Source: Christensenella sp. UBA7102 (GTDB taxonomy: Bacteria > Bacillota > Clostridia > Christensenellales > UBA1750). From it: 18,661 nt of DNA. The stretch spans positions 20,384-39,044 of the forward strand of contig DKYK01000086.1 of the NCBI GenBank assembly GCA_002492415.1. The letters run 5' to 3'. The notes beneath the pieces were generated by a model. The model searched no databases. It worked only from the letters and a program-made list of their open reading frames with translations, and was not told the origin of the DNA. A program made the position numbers and the translations under genes. This document shows, one piece after another, positions 12,992-18,661 of the stretch (its first letter is position 1; the number at the start of each line of letters is the position of its first letter).

Positions 12992-14494
12992 ATGACGCAT
13001 CCCCGCAAAGCCATATTGATTATGACGGACTCCCAGCGCTGGGACATGGTGAATTGCTACAAGCACACCGGGCTTTCCACGCCCAATCTGGATCGGCTTG
13101 CGGCGGACGGACTGCGCTTTGAGCGCGCCTACACCACGCAGCCTGTCTGCCAGCCCGCCAGAGCCGCCATTTTCACGGGCCAGTACCCGCACTCCGTGGG
13201 ATCCTGGACCAACAGCTACGGCGTATCGGACACGGCGCACTCCGTCGGCGAGCGCCTGCAGCTGGACGGCGTGCACACCGCATACATCGGCAAGTGGCAC
13301 TTGGATGGCGGCGATTACTTCGGCCTGGGCCGTTGCCCCAAGGGGTGGGATCCGGACTACTGGTACGACATGAAAAACTACCTTGAGGAGCTGCCTGAGC
13401 AGACCCGCCCCATGACGCGCAACGCCGCGCTGATGCAGGAGATGGATTTCCCACGCGAGCTGCTCTACGGCCACCGCTGCGCCAACCGCGCCGTTGACTT
13501 CCTCGAAAAGCATGCGCAGGAGGATTTCTTCCTCGTCGTCAGCTTTGACGAGCCGCACGGGCCCTTCCTTTGCCCGCCGCCCTATTCCCACATGTACGAC
13601 GGCTACGCCTTCCCCAAGTCCGAAAACGTCTGGGACGATCTGTCCGACAAGCCCGAGCACCAGCGGGTGTGGGCGGATAAGTTCAGCGGCTGGGACAAAA
13701 ACGGTCCCATTTCCGATCCCGCGTTCTTCGGCTGCAACTCCTACGTCGATGAGGAGATCGGCCGCGTGCTGGACGCCATCGACGCCCACGCGCCCGACGC
13801 GCTCGTGCTCTATACCTCCGACCACGGCGAGATGCTGCACTCCCATGGCCTGATGAGCAAGGGCCCCAACTGCTACGACGAGATCGCCCGCATCCCCATG
13901 ATGGTGCGCGCGCCCGGAATCAAGGCGGGGACTGTCGATGCGCACCCTGTGTCGCACATCAACATCGTGCCCACGATCCTGGAATATATGGGCAGCCGCG
14001 TGCCCGAGGTGCTGGAGGGCAAGAGCATACTGCCCGAGCTGTACGACCCCGCCGTGCGCGTCAACGACTACATCTTCATGGAGTTTGGCCGCTATGAGGT
14101 GGATCACGATGGCTTCGGCGGCTTCCAGCCGCTGCGCGCGGTGTTTGACGGCCGCTACAAGCTGGTCGTCAACTTGTTGACCAGCGACGAGCTCTACGAC
14201 GTCCAGTCCGACCCCGCCGAGATGCGCAATCTCATAAACGATCCAGCGCACGCCGCCATCCGCGACCATCTGCACGACGTGCTGCTCGAGCACCTCAACG
14301 CCACCCGCGATCCCTTCCGCGGCTACTACTGGCAGCGCCGCCCCTGGCGTGCCGACGCCGCGAACTGTGCCGGCTGGGATTACACCGAGATGACCCGCCA
14401 GCGCATGGAGGACGAGCGCTTCGAGGATCGCCAGCTCGACTATGCCACCGGTCTGCCCATATCGGGCGGCACCCGCGTCAAAGAGAAGATCTGA
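12992..14494 (+). CDS. Cys-type sulfatase family hydrolase, cytoplasmic
   Basis: The 500-residue protein belongs to the alkaline-phosphatase-like type I sulfatases. The formylglycine motif is CQPAR (Cys53-Arg57), followed by AAIFTGQYPH. Other active-site elements are Asp13 (LIMTDSQRWD), Lys101/His103 (GKWHLD), Asp277-His278 (YTSDHGEMLHSHGL) and Lys290. The single N-terminal Asp and the Asp-His pair recall choline-sulfatase and phosphonate monoester hydrolase types more than classical arylsulfatases, so a phosphoester or phosphonate substrate is possible. No signal peptide is present. Activity needs Cys53 converted to formylglycine, in anaerobes usually by the radical-SAM enzyme anSME, which is not in the window. 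AAAGGAGGG precedes the ATG. It is the last gene before the terminator. Confidence 0.92.
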   Translation: MTHPRKAILIMTDSQRWDMVNCYKHTGLSTPNLDRLAADGLRFERAYTTQPVCQPARAAIFTGQYPHSVGSWTNSYGVSDTAHSVGERLQLDGVHTAYIGKWHLDGGDYFGLGRCPKGWDPDYWYDMKNYLEELPEQTRPMTRNAALMQEMDFPRELLYGHRCANRAVDFLEKHAQEDFFLVVSFDEPHGPFLCPPPYSHMYDGYAFPKSENVWDDLSDKPEHQRVWADKFSGWDKNGPISDPAFFGCNSYVDEEIGRVLDAIDAHAPDALVLYTSDHGEMLHSHGLMSKGPNCYDEIARIPMMVRAPGIKAGTVDAHPVSHINIVPTILEYMGSRVPEVLEGKSILPELYDPAVRVNDYIFMEFGRYEVDHDGFGGFQPLRAVFDGRYKLVVNLLTSDELYDVQSDPAEMRNLINDPAHAAIRDHLHDVLLEHLNATRDPFRGYYWQRRPWRADAANCAGWDYTEMTRQRMEDERFEDRQLDYATGLPISGGTRVKEKI

Positions 14495-14506
14495 CGCCCA
14501 ATGAAT

Positions 14507-14553
14507 AAACAGGCCGCAAAATACACGCTTGCCGTGCGTTTTGCGGCCTGTTT
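14507..14553. terminator. Bidirectional terminator between the sulfatase and the minus-strand cluster
   Basis: A 15-bp perfect outer stem (14507-14521 with 14539-14553; arms contain CAGGCCGCAAAA and TTTTGCGGCCTG) encloses a second small stem CACG/CGTG. T-rich sequence follows on the + strand. It separates convergent genes and can serve both. Confidence 0.85.
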
Positions 14554-14562
14554 TACATTTCA

Positions 14563-14940
14563 TTAAGCCTGGTTCGGCCGGGGTCTGCGCTTGAGCGCGA
14601 GAATGCGCTTGTAGTCCCCCAGCGCGCTGTCGTCCTCAACAGGGAAGAGAATCCACTTGCCGTCGTGGTAAGTCGTCGCCTCCTCGTATTGCCGCAGCGT
14701 CTCGGGCGCGTACAGCTCCCTCTGTGCCTCAAACGCCGCACGCTCCTTTGCGCCCAGTACGATCAGCAGATGGAACCCCGTCTCCTGCTCAAACAGCGTG
14801 CAAAAGGATCGGTTTTTGCGGTAGCGCAGCATGGACTTGCCGTATTTGTCCGGCCCGCCCGTCTGCGTCTCCAGCATCGGGTAGTTCTCTTCAATATAGG
14901 TCTTCAGCGCATCGTAAGCCTTCTGTGCCTGCGGCGTCAT
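14563..14940 (-). CDS. DUF3788-like small protein
   Basis: The 125-residue protein has no signal peptide or membrane span. Its central block, YGKSMLRYRKNRSFCTLF (residues 33-50), matches YGWGIGHYKKKKLICTIF of the DUF3788 protein encoded at 15904-16323, and GFHLLIVLGAKER follows. The C-terminus has YHDGKWILFPVEDD and LKRRPRP. I therefore place it in or near DUF3788, a family of unknown function. The ATG at 14940 follows GAGGAGGG, which lies within the end of the upstream gene. The frame extends to 15231 but would overlap that gene. It is last of five genes and its start is two bases after the preceding stop. Confidence 0.85.
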   Translation of the reverse strand: MTPQAQKAYDALKTYIEENYPMLETQTGGPDKYGKSMLRYRKNRSFCTLFEQETGFHLLIVLGAKERAAFEAQRELYAPETLRQYEEATTYHDGKWILFPVEDDSALGDYKRILALKRRPRPNQA

Positions 14941-14942
14941 GT

Positions 14943-15419
14943 TCAGCCCTCCTCGTCCATTCCCCAGGTGCGGCGCATCGCTCCGTCCGTGCAATTTCCC
15001 GCGACCTCCACCATGTTGCCGTCCGGGTCCAGCAGCGAAAAATAGGTGTACGGCGACGCGCTGCACAGGTAGCGGATGGGCGTCAGCCGCGCTTGCGGGC
15101 AGAGCAGAGGGCGCAGACGCGCATGCTCCGCCGCAAGGTCTTCCGCCCAGAAGTTCAGCACCGCCTTGCGCGTATTTTCCGCGAGTGCGATCCCTGTCAG
15201 ATCGTCGAACAGCGCGTCGCGCGGCCCGCACAGCACGAGCTGCTCAGGATGCTGCGCGTCGTAGAATCCGTTCATCACGGCCAGCGCCTGCGCGCCCTTG
15301 CGAAACACAGCAAACCGGTCGCGATTGCGCGCGCAGGGCGGTATTTCCAGCAGCGTCGTGTAAAAATCAATCGTGCGCGCAAAGTCCCGGCAGATCAGGT
15401 ATACGGAACTCAGCTGCAT
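14943..15419 (-). CDS. VOC-fold protein (glyoxalase superfamily)
   Basis: This 158-residue protein has the VOC layout. Residues about 1-25 (SSVYLICRDFARTIDFYTTL) form the first strand and helix, FAVFRKGAQALAVM follows, a second half begins near AVLNFWAEDLAAEH, and the end signature is DPDGNMVEVAGN. The first strand lacks an obvious metal-binding His, so the protein may bind a ligand instead of catalysing. The ATG at 15419 follows AAGAGGG by nine bases. It is 12 bases after the GyrI-like gene and two before the DUF3788-like gene. It is only distantly similar to the VOC protein at 940-1350. Confidence 0.87.
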   Translation of the reverse strand: MQLSSVYLICRDFARTIDFYTTLLEIPPCARNRDRFAVFRKGAQALAVMNGFYDAQHPEQLVLCGPRDALFDDLTGIALAENTRKAVLNFWAEDLAAEHARLRPLLCPQARLTPIRYLCSASPYTYFSLLDPDGNMVEVAGNCTDGAMRRTWGMDEEG

Positions 15420-15431
15420 ATGGGCGCCCTC

Positions 15432-15887
15432 TTACAGCCGCCTGACGGGGAACAGAAGATAGCTGCGCCCCGTCGCGGGATCGGTGTAATCCTGCTGCGC
15501 CATCGCAAGCTCCAGCCCCTCGGCTTTCAGCAGCGCCAACCCCTGCGCAAACGCGCCCTCGCCCGCCGGCACCCGGATGGCCTCAAATCCCGGCACGTCC
15601 CAGCGCACCCAGCCCTCGGGCGGCGCTGCTTCCGGCAGCGCTTCAAAGCCCGCCAGGTACAGCCCGCAGGAGAAGCCGTCCGTCCACGGTGCAAAGCCGC
15701 GGTCGGGCGCGGACATGCTGCCCCACATCGCGTGCAGCGCGCCGTTCGCATCGCGCTTGGCTAAGTGCGCCGCCTCGGAAAAGTGCTGGTTCGCCTGCTG
15801 CCACAGCCGCATCACGAATCCTTCGCCGTCCTGCGTGCTTCCCTCGCGCCCGATTACGCTGAACGCAGGCTGTATCATGCGTTCCAC
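15432..15887 (-). CDS. GyrI-like / AraC effector-binding domain protein
   Basis: The 151-residue protein appears to be a stand-alone effector-binding domain of the GyrI-like (SOUL/BmrR C-terminal) fold. It has an N-terminal strand (MIQPAFSVIGREGST), a helix region with LWQQANQHF, a middle block HAMWGSMS followed by FSCGLYLAG, and a final half WVRWDVPGFEAIRVPAGEGAF to the C-terminal RSYLLFPVRRL. There is no DNA-binding domain, so it is not itself a regulator. Such proteins bind planar or hydrophobic small molecules and some hydrolyse cyclopropanoid cyanine dyes. The GTG at 15887 is favoured by GAGGGGGA about nine bases upstream. An ATG at 15878 is possible. It lies 16 bases after the DUF3788 gene. 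Confidence 0.8.
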   Translation of the reverse strand: MERMIQPAFSVIGREGSTQDGEGFVMRLWQQANQHFSEAAHLAKRDANGALHAMWGSMSAPDRGFAPWTDGFSCGLYLAGFEALPEAAPPEGWVRWDVPGFEAIRVPAGEGAFAQGLALLKAEGLELAMAQQDYTDPATGRSYLLFPVRRL

Positions 15888-15903
15888 GCCGAAGATCCCC
15901 CTC

Positions 15904-16323
15904 TCAATTCGTCGGTGTCGTCTTTACTTCCAGCAGCTTCTTTATATCCTTGACGTGCTCCGGGCCGGTCACCCGATAGTGGATCCAGCCGCCGGCATTG
16001 CAAGGATATTTGTTGTCGATGAGCCTTTGCGTAACCGCCGTTACCCCGCTGTACACCGCTTCGCATTGTGCATTTGTCAGTCGCATCATGACGGTAAACG
16101 CGCCATTTTCCGCAAAGATCGTACAGATCAGCTTTTTCTTTTTGTAATGCCCGATTCCCCAGCCATACTGATTTCCATAAGGAAAAACGACTTTTCTCTC
16201 TGTGCCGAAGGTGGAATGCAGCCAATCGTTGAGTAACGAAAAACGCTCGGCATTTTCCCCGCAGTATGCAGCCATTTCCTCGATGGTGGGCGATTCCTGC
16301 TTGTTGAGCATTCGCTCGTACAC
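15904..16323 (-). CDS. DUF3788 family protein
   Basis: The 139-residue protein starts MYERMLNKQESPTIEEMAAY (GTG read as Met) and has the family core VVFPYGNQYGWGIGHY (46-60), then KKLICTIFAENGAF. It ends with CNAGGWIHYRVTGPEHVKDI. This is the standard length and pattern of DUF3788, a soluble family of unknown function that is frequent in gut Firmicutes. The GTG start at 16323 is supported by GGGAGG, and the previous gene ends 13 bases away. A second, diverged member is encoded two genes downstream. Function is not known. The neighbours suggest small-molecule binding, which is inference. Confidence 0.9.
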   Translation of the reverse strand: MYERMLNKQESPTIEEMAAYCGENAERFSLLNDWLHSTFGTERKVVFPYGNQYGWGIGHYKKKKLICTIFAENGAFTVMMRLTNAQCEAVYSGVTAVTQRLIDNKYPCNAGGWIHYRVTGPEHVKDIKKLLEVKTTPTN

Positions 16324-16336
16324 GAATGCCTCCCGC

Positions 16337-16609
16337 CTATTCCTCCTTCTTCCAGCGCTTGGACTGCGGTAAAACCTCTTTCAGCAGCGCCCGCGCCGCG
16401 TCCTTCGTCGTGCCGGGCACCTCGCGCTCCATGATGGCCGCGCATTCCTCGATCATCTGCTCCATTGTGCAGTCCGCGGTGAACGCGCCCTTGTCGTAGC
16501 AGTAGCGGCAGTAGTCCTCATTGGGCGTGCCGTCGGCATTGGTGCCGAACAATTCGGGGGCGGACAGCGGCATAGCGCAGGACTGGCAGAATTTCTGATT
16601 GATTTCCAT
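16337..16609 (-). CDS. Putative zinc ribbon protein
   Basis: The 90-residue protein has two Cys pairs, Cys8/Cys11 (FCQSCAMPL) and Cys34/Cys37 (YCRYCYDKGAF), that would hold one zinc. The FGTNADGTPNEDY segment lies between them. This is the pattern of the putative zinc ribbon family Zn_ribbon_2. The helical remainder (CTMEQMIEECAAIM) is typical of the family. In many genomes this domain accompanies GyrI-like or AraC-type effector domains, as it does here. The ATG at 16609 follows AAGGAGG. It is the first gene of the five-gene cluster and has its own promoter. The molecular role is unknown. Confidence 0.9.
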   Translation of the reverse strand: MEINQKFCQSCAMPLSAPELFGTNADGTPNEDYCRYCYDKGAFTADCTMEQMIEECAAIMEREVPGTTKDAARALLKEVLPQSKRWKKEE

Positions 16610-16643
16610 GGTGTAATTCCTCCTTGATCTATTGGATGAGGAC

Positions 16644-16654
16644 AGTATAGCACA
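16644..16654 (-). promoter_or_regulatory. Extended -10 promoter of the five-gene minus-strand cluster
   Basis: On the minus strand this reads TGTGCTATACT, a TGTGn extended -10 with a near-consensus TATACT. A TTGACA exists (16673-16678) but 23 bases upstream, too far for a normal -35, so recognition probably rests on the extended -10. It lies between the regulator's stop and the zinc ribbon start, so the cluster need not depend on read-through from the regulator gene. Confidence 0.6.
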
Positions 16655-16667
16655 GAAAAGCGGACAG

Positions 16668-17576
16668 CTATCTGTCAACATTTTCGTAGACCGCCAACAT
16701 TTTTTTCAGCTGATCTTCCACGGCCTGACGCAGCGCTTCGGGCTCGAGCACCTGCGCGCCCGCGCCGAAGGAGAGCACATATCCCACCAGCCATGCGTCA
16801 AACGGAAAGCGCATCGTCACAGTAAAACTGCCGTCCCCGTTGCGCTCTACCTGCCCGGGATCAAATTCATCCAGCACGCGGTAGGTCAGGTTCGCTTCGA
16901 TGCGCAGCCGCGTGACGGGAGCGGGCGGCGAAGCGTAAGGGCTGAGGCCCGCCGGAGGCTCCGCGGGCAGCGCGCGGTCAAAGCGTTCATCCAGCAGCGA
17001 GAGTTTGTCGATGCGCGTCAGCTTGAAGGTGCGCAGGTCCTGCGCGCTGCGGCAGTAGGCGCGCAAATACCAGGCCTTACTTTTGAAGCGCAGCTGCAGC
17101 GGCTCCACTACGCGGACGGAGATGGTCGTGTCCCGCCCAAAATAGGAAAAGCGCACGGCGCGGCGCTCGAGAATCGCGATGCGCAGCAGCGTGAACACGT
17201 CCCGATGCTGGTCGCTCCAGTCGGAAAAGTCCACGTCGATCCACGGCTGCTCAGTGCGGCCGAACAGCGCGGAAAGTTTGCCCAGCACCCGATCGTCCAT
17301 CGGATAGCTCGCGGCGGACAGGCTCTGCAGCGCCGCCAGGATGTCGCCCTGCTCCTGCCGGGAGAGCATCAGCCGATCCATCACATAGCCCTTCTGCAGA
17401 CGGATGCCGCCGTTTCGCCCGGGCTCCGCGTAGACGGGCACGCCGGCGGCGCTGAGCGCTTCCACATCCCGGTAGACCGTGCGCAACGATACCTCAAAGC
17501 GCTCGGCCAGCTGCCGGGCCTTTACGTCGCCGTGCTGCAGAAGATAGTAGAGCATGTCGAACCTGCGATCCTGCAT
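16668..17576 (-). CDS. WYL-domain transcriptional regulator (YafY-like)
   Basis: The 302-residue protein has an N-terminal DeoR/HTH_11-type winged helix (about 1-60: LAERFEVSLRTVYRDVEAL), a WYL sensor domain (about 125-215, with Trp169-Tyr170-Leu171 in AWYLRAYCR) and a C-terminal WCX-like extension. WYL regulators sense small ligands or nucleic acid and control diverse stress, metabolic or defence genes. The ATG at 17576 has GAGGATACGGG upstream and a good promoter at 17611-17639. It is divergent from the ribokinase-family gene, which it may control, and lies upstream of the five-gene small-protein cluster in the same direction. It may autoregulate. Its ligand is unknown. Confidence 0.93.
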   Translation of the reverse strand: MQDRRFDMLYYLLQHGDVKARQLAERFEVSLRTVYRDVEALSAAGVPVYAEPGRNGGIRLQKGYVMDRLMLSRQEQGDILAALQSLSAASYPMDDRVLGKLSALFGRTEQPWIDVDFSDWSDQHRDVFTLLRIAILERRAVRFSYFGRDTTISVRVVEPLQLRFKSKAWYLRAYCRSAQDLRTFKLTRIDKLSLLDERFDRALPAEPPAGLSPYASPPAPVTRLRIEANLTYRVLDEFDPGQVERNGDGSFTVTMRFPFDAWLVGYVLSFGAGAQVLEPEALRQAVEDQLKKMLAVYENVDR

Positions 17577-17610
17577 TGTCCCGTATCCTCGCTTTCCATT
17601 GGATGCCAAT

Positions 17611-17639
17611 ATTATATCTTTTTCGTTGAGAATTGTACA
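17611..17639 (-). promoter_or_regulatory. Sigma-A-type promoter of the WYL regulator
   Basis: On the minus strand TGTACA (17639-17634), a 17-base spacer and a perfect TATAAT (17616-17611) form a promoter about 35 bases upstream of the regulator's ATG. Its span overlaps the divergent ribokinase promoter. Confidence 0.6.
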
Positions 17640-17654
17640 CGGCTGTGGTAAACT
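17626..17654 (+). promoter_or_regulatory. Sigma-A-type promoter of the ribokinase-family gene
   Basis: TTGAGA (17626-17631), a 17-base spacer ending GGCTGTGG, and TAAACT (17649-17654) form a vegetative promoter 33 bases before the ATG. Its -35 lies inside the spacer of the WYL promoter and the WYL -35 lies inside its spacer, so the two polymerase sites exclude each other. Confidence 0.6.
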
Positions 17655-17687
17655 TAAGGGCAGAAAACAGAAATGAGGTGGCCATGG

Positions 17688-18608
17688 ATGCCAAAGATAC
17701 TGGTGATCGGTTCCATCAACATGGATATGGTGGCGCGCATCGATCATATCCCGCTGCAGGGGGAGTCTGTGATCGGCGAGGGCTATTCCTTTAACCCTGG
17801 CGGCAAGGGTGCGAACGCGGCGGTGGCGGCGGCGCGCCTGGGCGGCGAGGTTTCCTTCGCGGGCTGTGTGGGTCGCGACGATTACGGCGCCGCGCTGCGC
17901 AAGGTGCTCGTAGACGAGGGCGTGGACGACAGCCTGCTGCGCGAGACCGACGAGGCGCCCAGCGGCTACGCGCCCATACTGGTGCAGAAGAACGGACAGA
18001 ACGGCATCATCGTCTTCCCCGGCGCGAACCAGTGCATCCGGGAGCAGGACCTGCCCGAGATGTTCGCCCGCGACTTTGACGCGGTGATGATGCAGCTGGA
18101 GATCCCACAGCGCATCGTGCTCCGGGCAAGCGAGCTTGCGCAGCAAAAGGGCGTACCCGTGGTGCTGGACGCCGGTCCCGCGCAGCCCTTCCCGGTGGAG
18201 GACGTGCGCTCGCTGCTCATCCTCAGCCCCAACGAGACCGAAACCACCGCGCTGACCGGCCTGCCCGTAGAGACTGTGGCGCAGACCCGCGCGGCGGCGG
18301 AGGCATTGCTGGAGCGCAGCGGCGCGAAGTACGTGGTCATCAAGATGGGCGCGCGCGGCGCGTACGTGCTGGGCGGCGGTGTGGATGAGATGATGCCCTC
18401 CTTCAAGATCGAAGCCGTCGATCCCACCGCAGCGGGCGACACCTTCACCGGCGCTATGACGCTGGAATACCTGCGCTGCGGCGACATCCGCGCGGCGGTG
18501 CGCTATGGCTGCGCCGCGGGCGCGCTGGCCGCCACCCGGCTGGGCGCGCAGCCCTCGCTGCCTACGCGCGCGCAGGTTGAGCGCTTTATGAAGGAGCGCG
18601 GATGCTGA
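17688..18608 (+). CDS. rbsK: Ribokinase-family (PfkB) sugar kinase
   Basis: The enzyme would phosphorylate ribose or a related sugar at the 5-position with ATP in the cytoplasm. The 306-residue protein has the usual length and the ribokinase blocks IGSINMDMVARIDHIPLQGE (7-26), the sugar-binding GGKGANAAVAAARLG (38-52), LSPNETE (179-185), and DPTAAGDTFTGA (245-256) with the catalytic base Asp251 and the anion hole AAGD. The ATG at 17688 is chosen because GAGGTGG lies six bases upstream. An in-frame ATG at 17673 would overlap that site. No ribose transporter or RbsD gene is visible, so the true substrate may be another sugar or nucleoside. Its stop overlaps the next start (ATGCTGA). Confidence 0.9.
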   Translation: MPKILVIGSINMDMVARIDHIPLQGESVIGEGYSFNPGGKGANAAVAAARLGGEVSFAGCVGRDDYGAALRKVLVDEGVDDSLLRETDEAPSGYAPILVQKNGQNGIIVFPGANQCIREQDLPEMFARDFDAVMMQLEIPQRIVLRASELAQQKGVPVVLDAGPAQPFPVEDVRSLLILSPNETETTALTGLPVETVAQTRAAAEALLERSGAKYVVIKMGARGAYVLGGGVDEMMPSFKIEAVDPTAAGDTFTGAMTLEYLRCGDIRAAVRYGCAAGALAATRLGAQPSLPTRAQVERFMKERGC

Positions 18609-18661
18609 AGCTGACGACGCCCCGCCTGCTCGTGCGCCCCTTTGCGCCCGGGGACGAGCGC
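18602..18661 (+). CDS. GNAT-type acetyltransferase, N-terminal fragment
   Basis: Only 20 codons lie in the window, reading MLKLTTPRLLVRPFAPGDER. The TPRLLVRPF-x-x-xD pattern is typical of the first strand of RimJ/RimL-like GNAT N-acetyltransferases. The ATG at 18602 overlaps the ribokinase stop by seven bases (ATGCTGA), which implies translational coupling. The gene runs off the right edge, so substrate and completeness cannot be judged. Confidence 0.7.
   Translation, partial: MLKLTTPRLLVRPFAPGDER

Noticed and set aside
12986..14563. A 525-codon minus-strand frame opposite the sulfatase
   Set aside because: It is a complement of the sulfatase gene, which has full active-site motifs and a good ribosome site.
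14724..15764. A 346-codon plus-strand frame across the small-protein cluster
   Set aside because: It is Arg- and His-rich and lacks any motif. The minus strand holds three short genes with proper ribosome sites and recognisable folds.
16644..16678. TTGACA at 16673-16678 (minus strand) as -35 of the zinc ribbon promoter
   Set aside because: The spacer to TATACT is 23 bases, too long for sigma-A, so the extended -10 alone is used in the call.

Overview
The window looks like a chromosomal segment of a GC-rich, spore-forming, anaerobic member of the Clostridia from an animal gut. The evidence is spoVA genes (endospores), a complete rnfCDGEAB set (ferredoxin:NAD+ oxidoreductase of anaerobes), a bile salt hydrolase (gut), and strong purine-rich Shine-Dalgarno sites. 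A Christensenellales- or Oscillospirales-like lineage fits, but this is inference. I see no rRNA, tRNA, CRISPR array, transposase or phage gene.

Layout. (1) 1-2837 holds spoVAC and spoVAD-spoVAE, which transport dipicolinic acid into the forespore. The usual spoVACDE order is interrupted by a VOC (glyoxalase-fold) gene on the opposite strand, and each half has its own candidate sigma-G-type promoter. (2) 2838-4000 is a monocistronic bile salt hydrolase gene with its own promoter and a 14-bp hairpin terminator. (3) 4001-4423 is a 480-base gene-free stretch if counted from the hydrolase stop. It holds the second copy of a dispersed repeat (first copy at 45-96), a long imperfect hairpin and a sigma-A-type promoter. 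(4) 4424-14494 is ten genes on the + strand with no gap above 30 bases and no visible internal terminator: rnfC, D, G, E, A, B, a lipoprotein made of three 144-residue repeats, an aldo/keto reductase with an Fe-S tail, a second aldo/keto reductase and a Cys-type sulfatase. A 15-bp hairpin terminator ends it. (5) 14563-16609 is a tight five-gene minus-strand operon of very small, probably ligand-binding proteins: zinc ribbon, DUF3788, GyrI-like, VOC and a second DUF3788-like protein. (6) 16668-18661 has a WYL-domain regulator divergent from a ribokinase-family gene, with back-to-back promoters whose elements interleave, then the start of an acetyltransferase gene.

How it may work together. Rnf exchanges electrons between ferredoxin and NAD while building an ion gradient. 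The same apparent transcript then carries a reductase with two Fe-S motifs, a second reductase, and a sulfatase without a signal peptide. This suggests, but does not prove, cytoplasmic processing of an imported sulfated compound linked to the ferredoxin/NAD pool. The repeated lipoprotein sits where an Rnf accessory or envelope-associated partner would, and I do not recognise its family. RnfG departs from the usual covalent-FMN motif, while RnfD keeps it intact.

The best candidates for something undescribed are the triplicated lipoprotein within the Rnf transcript, the five-gene small-protein cluster, and the dispersed intergenic repeat.
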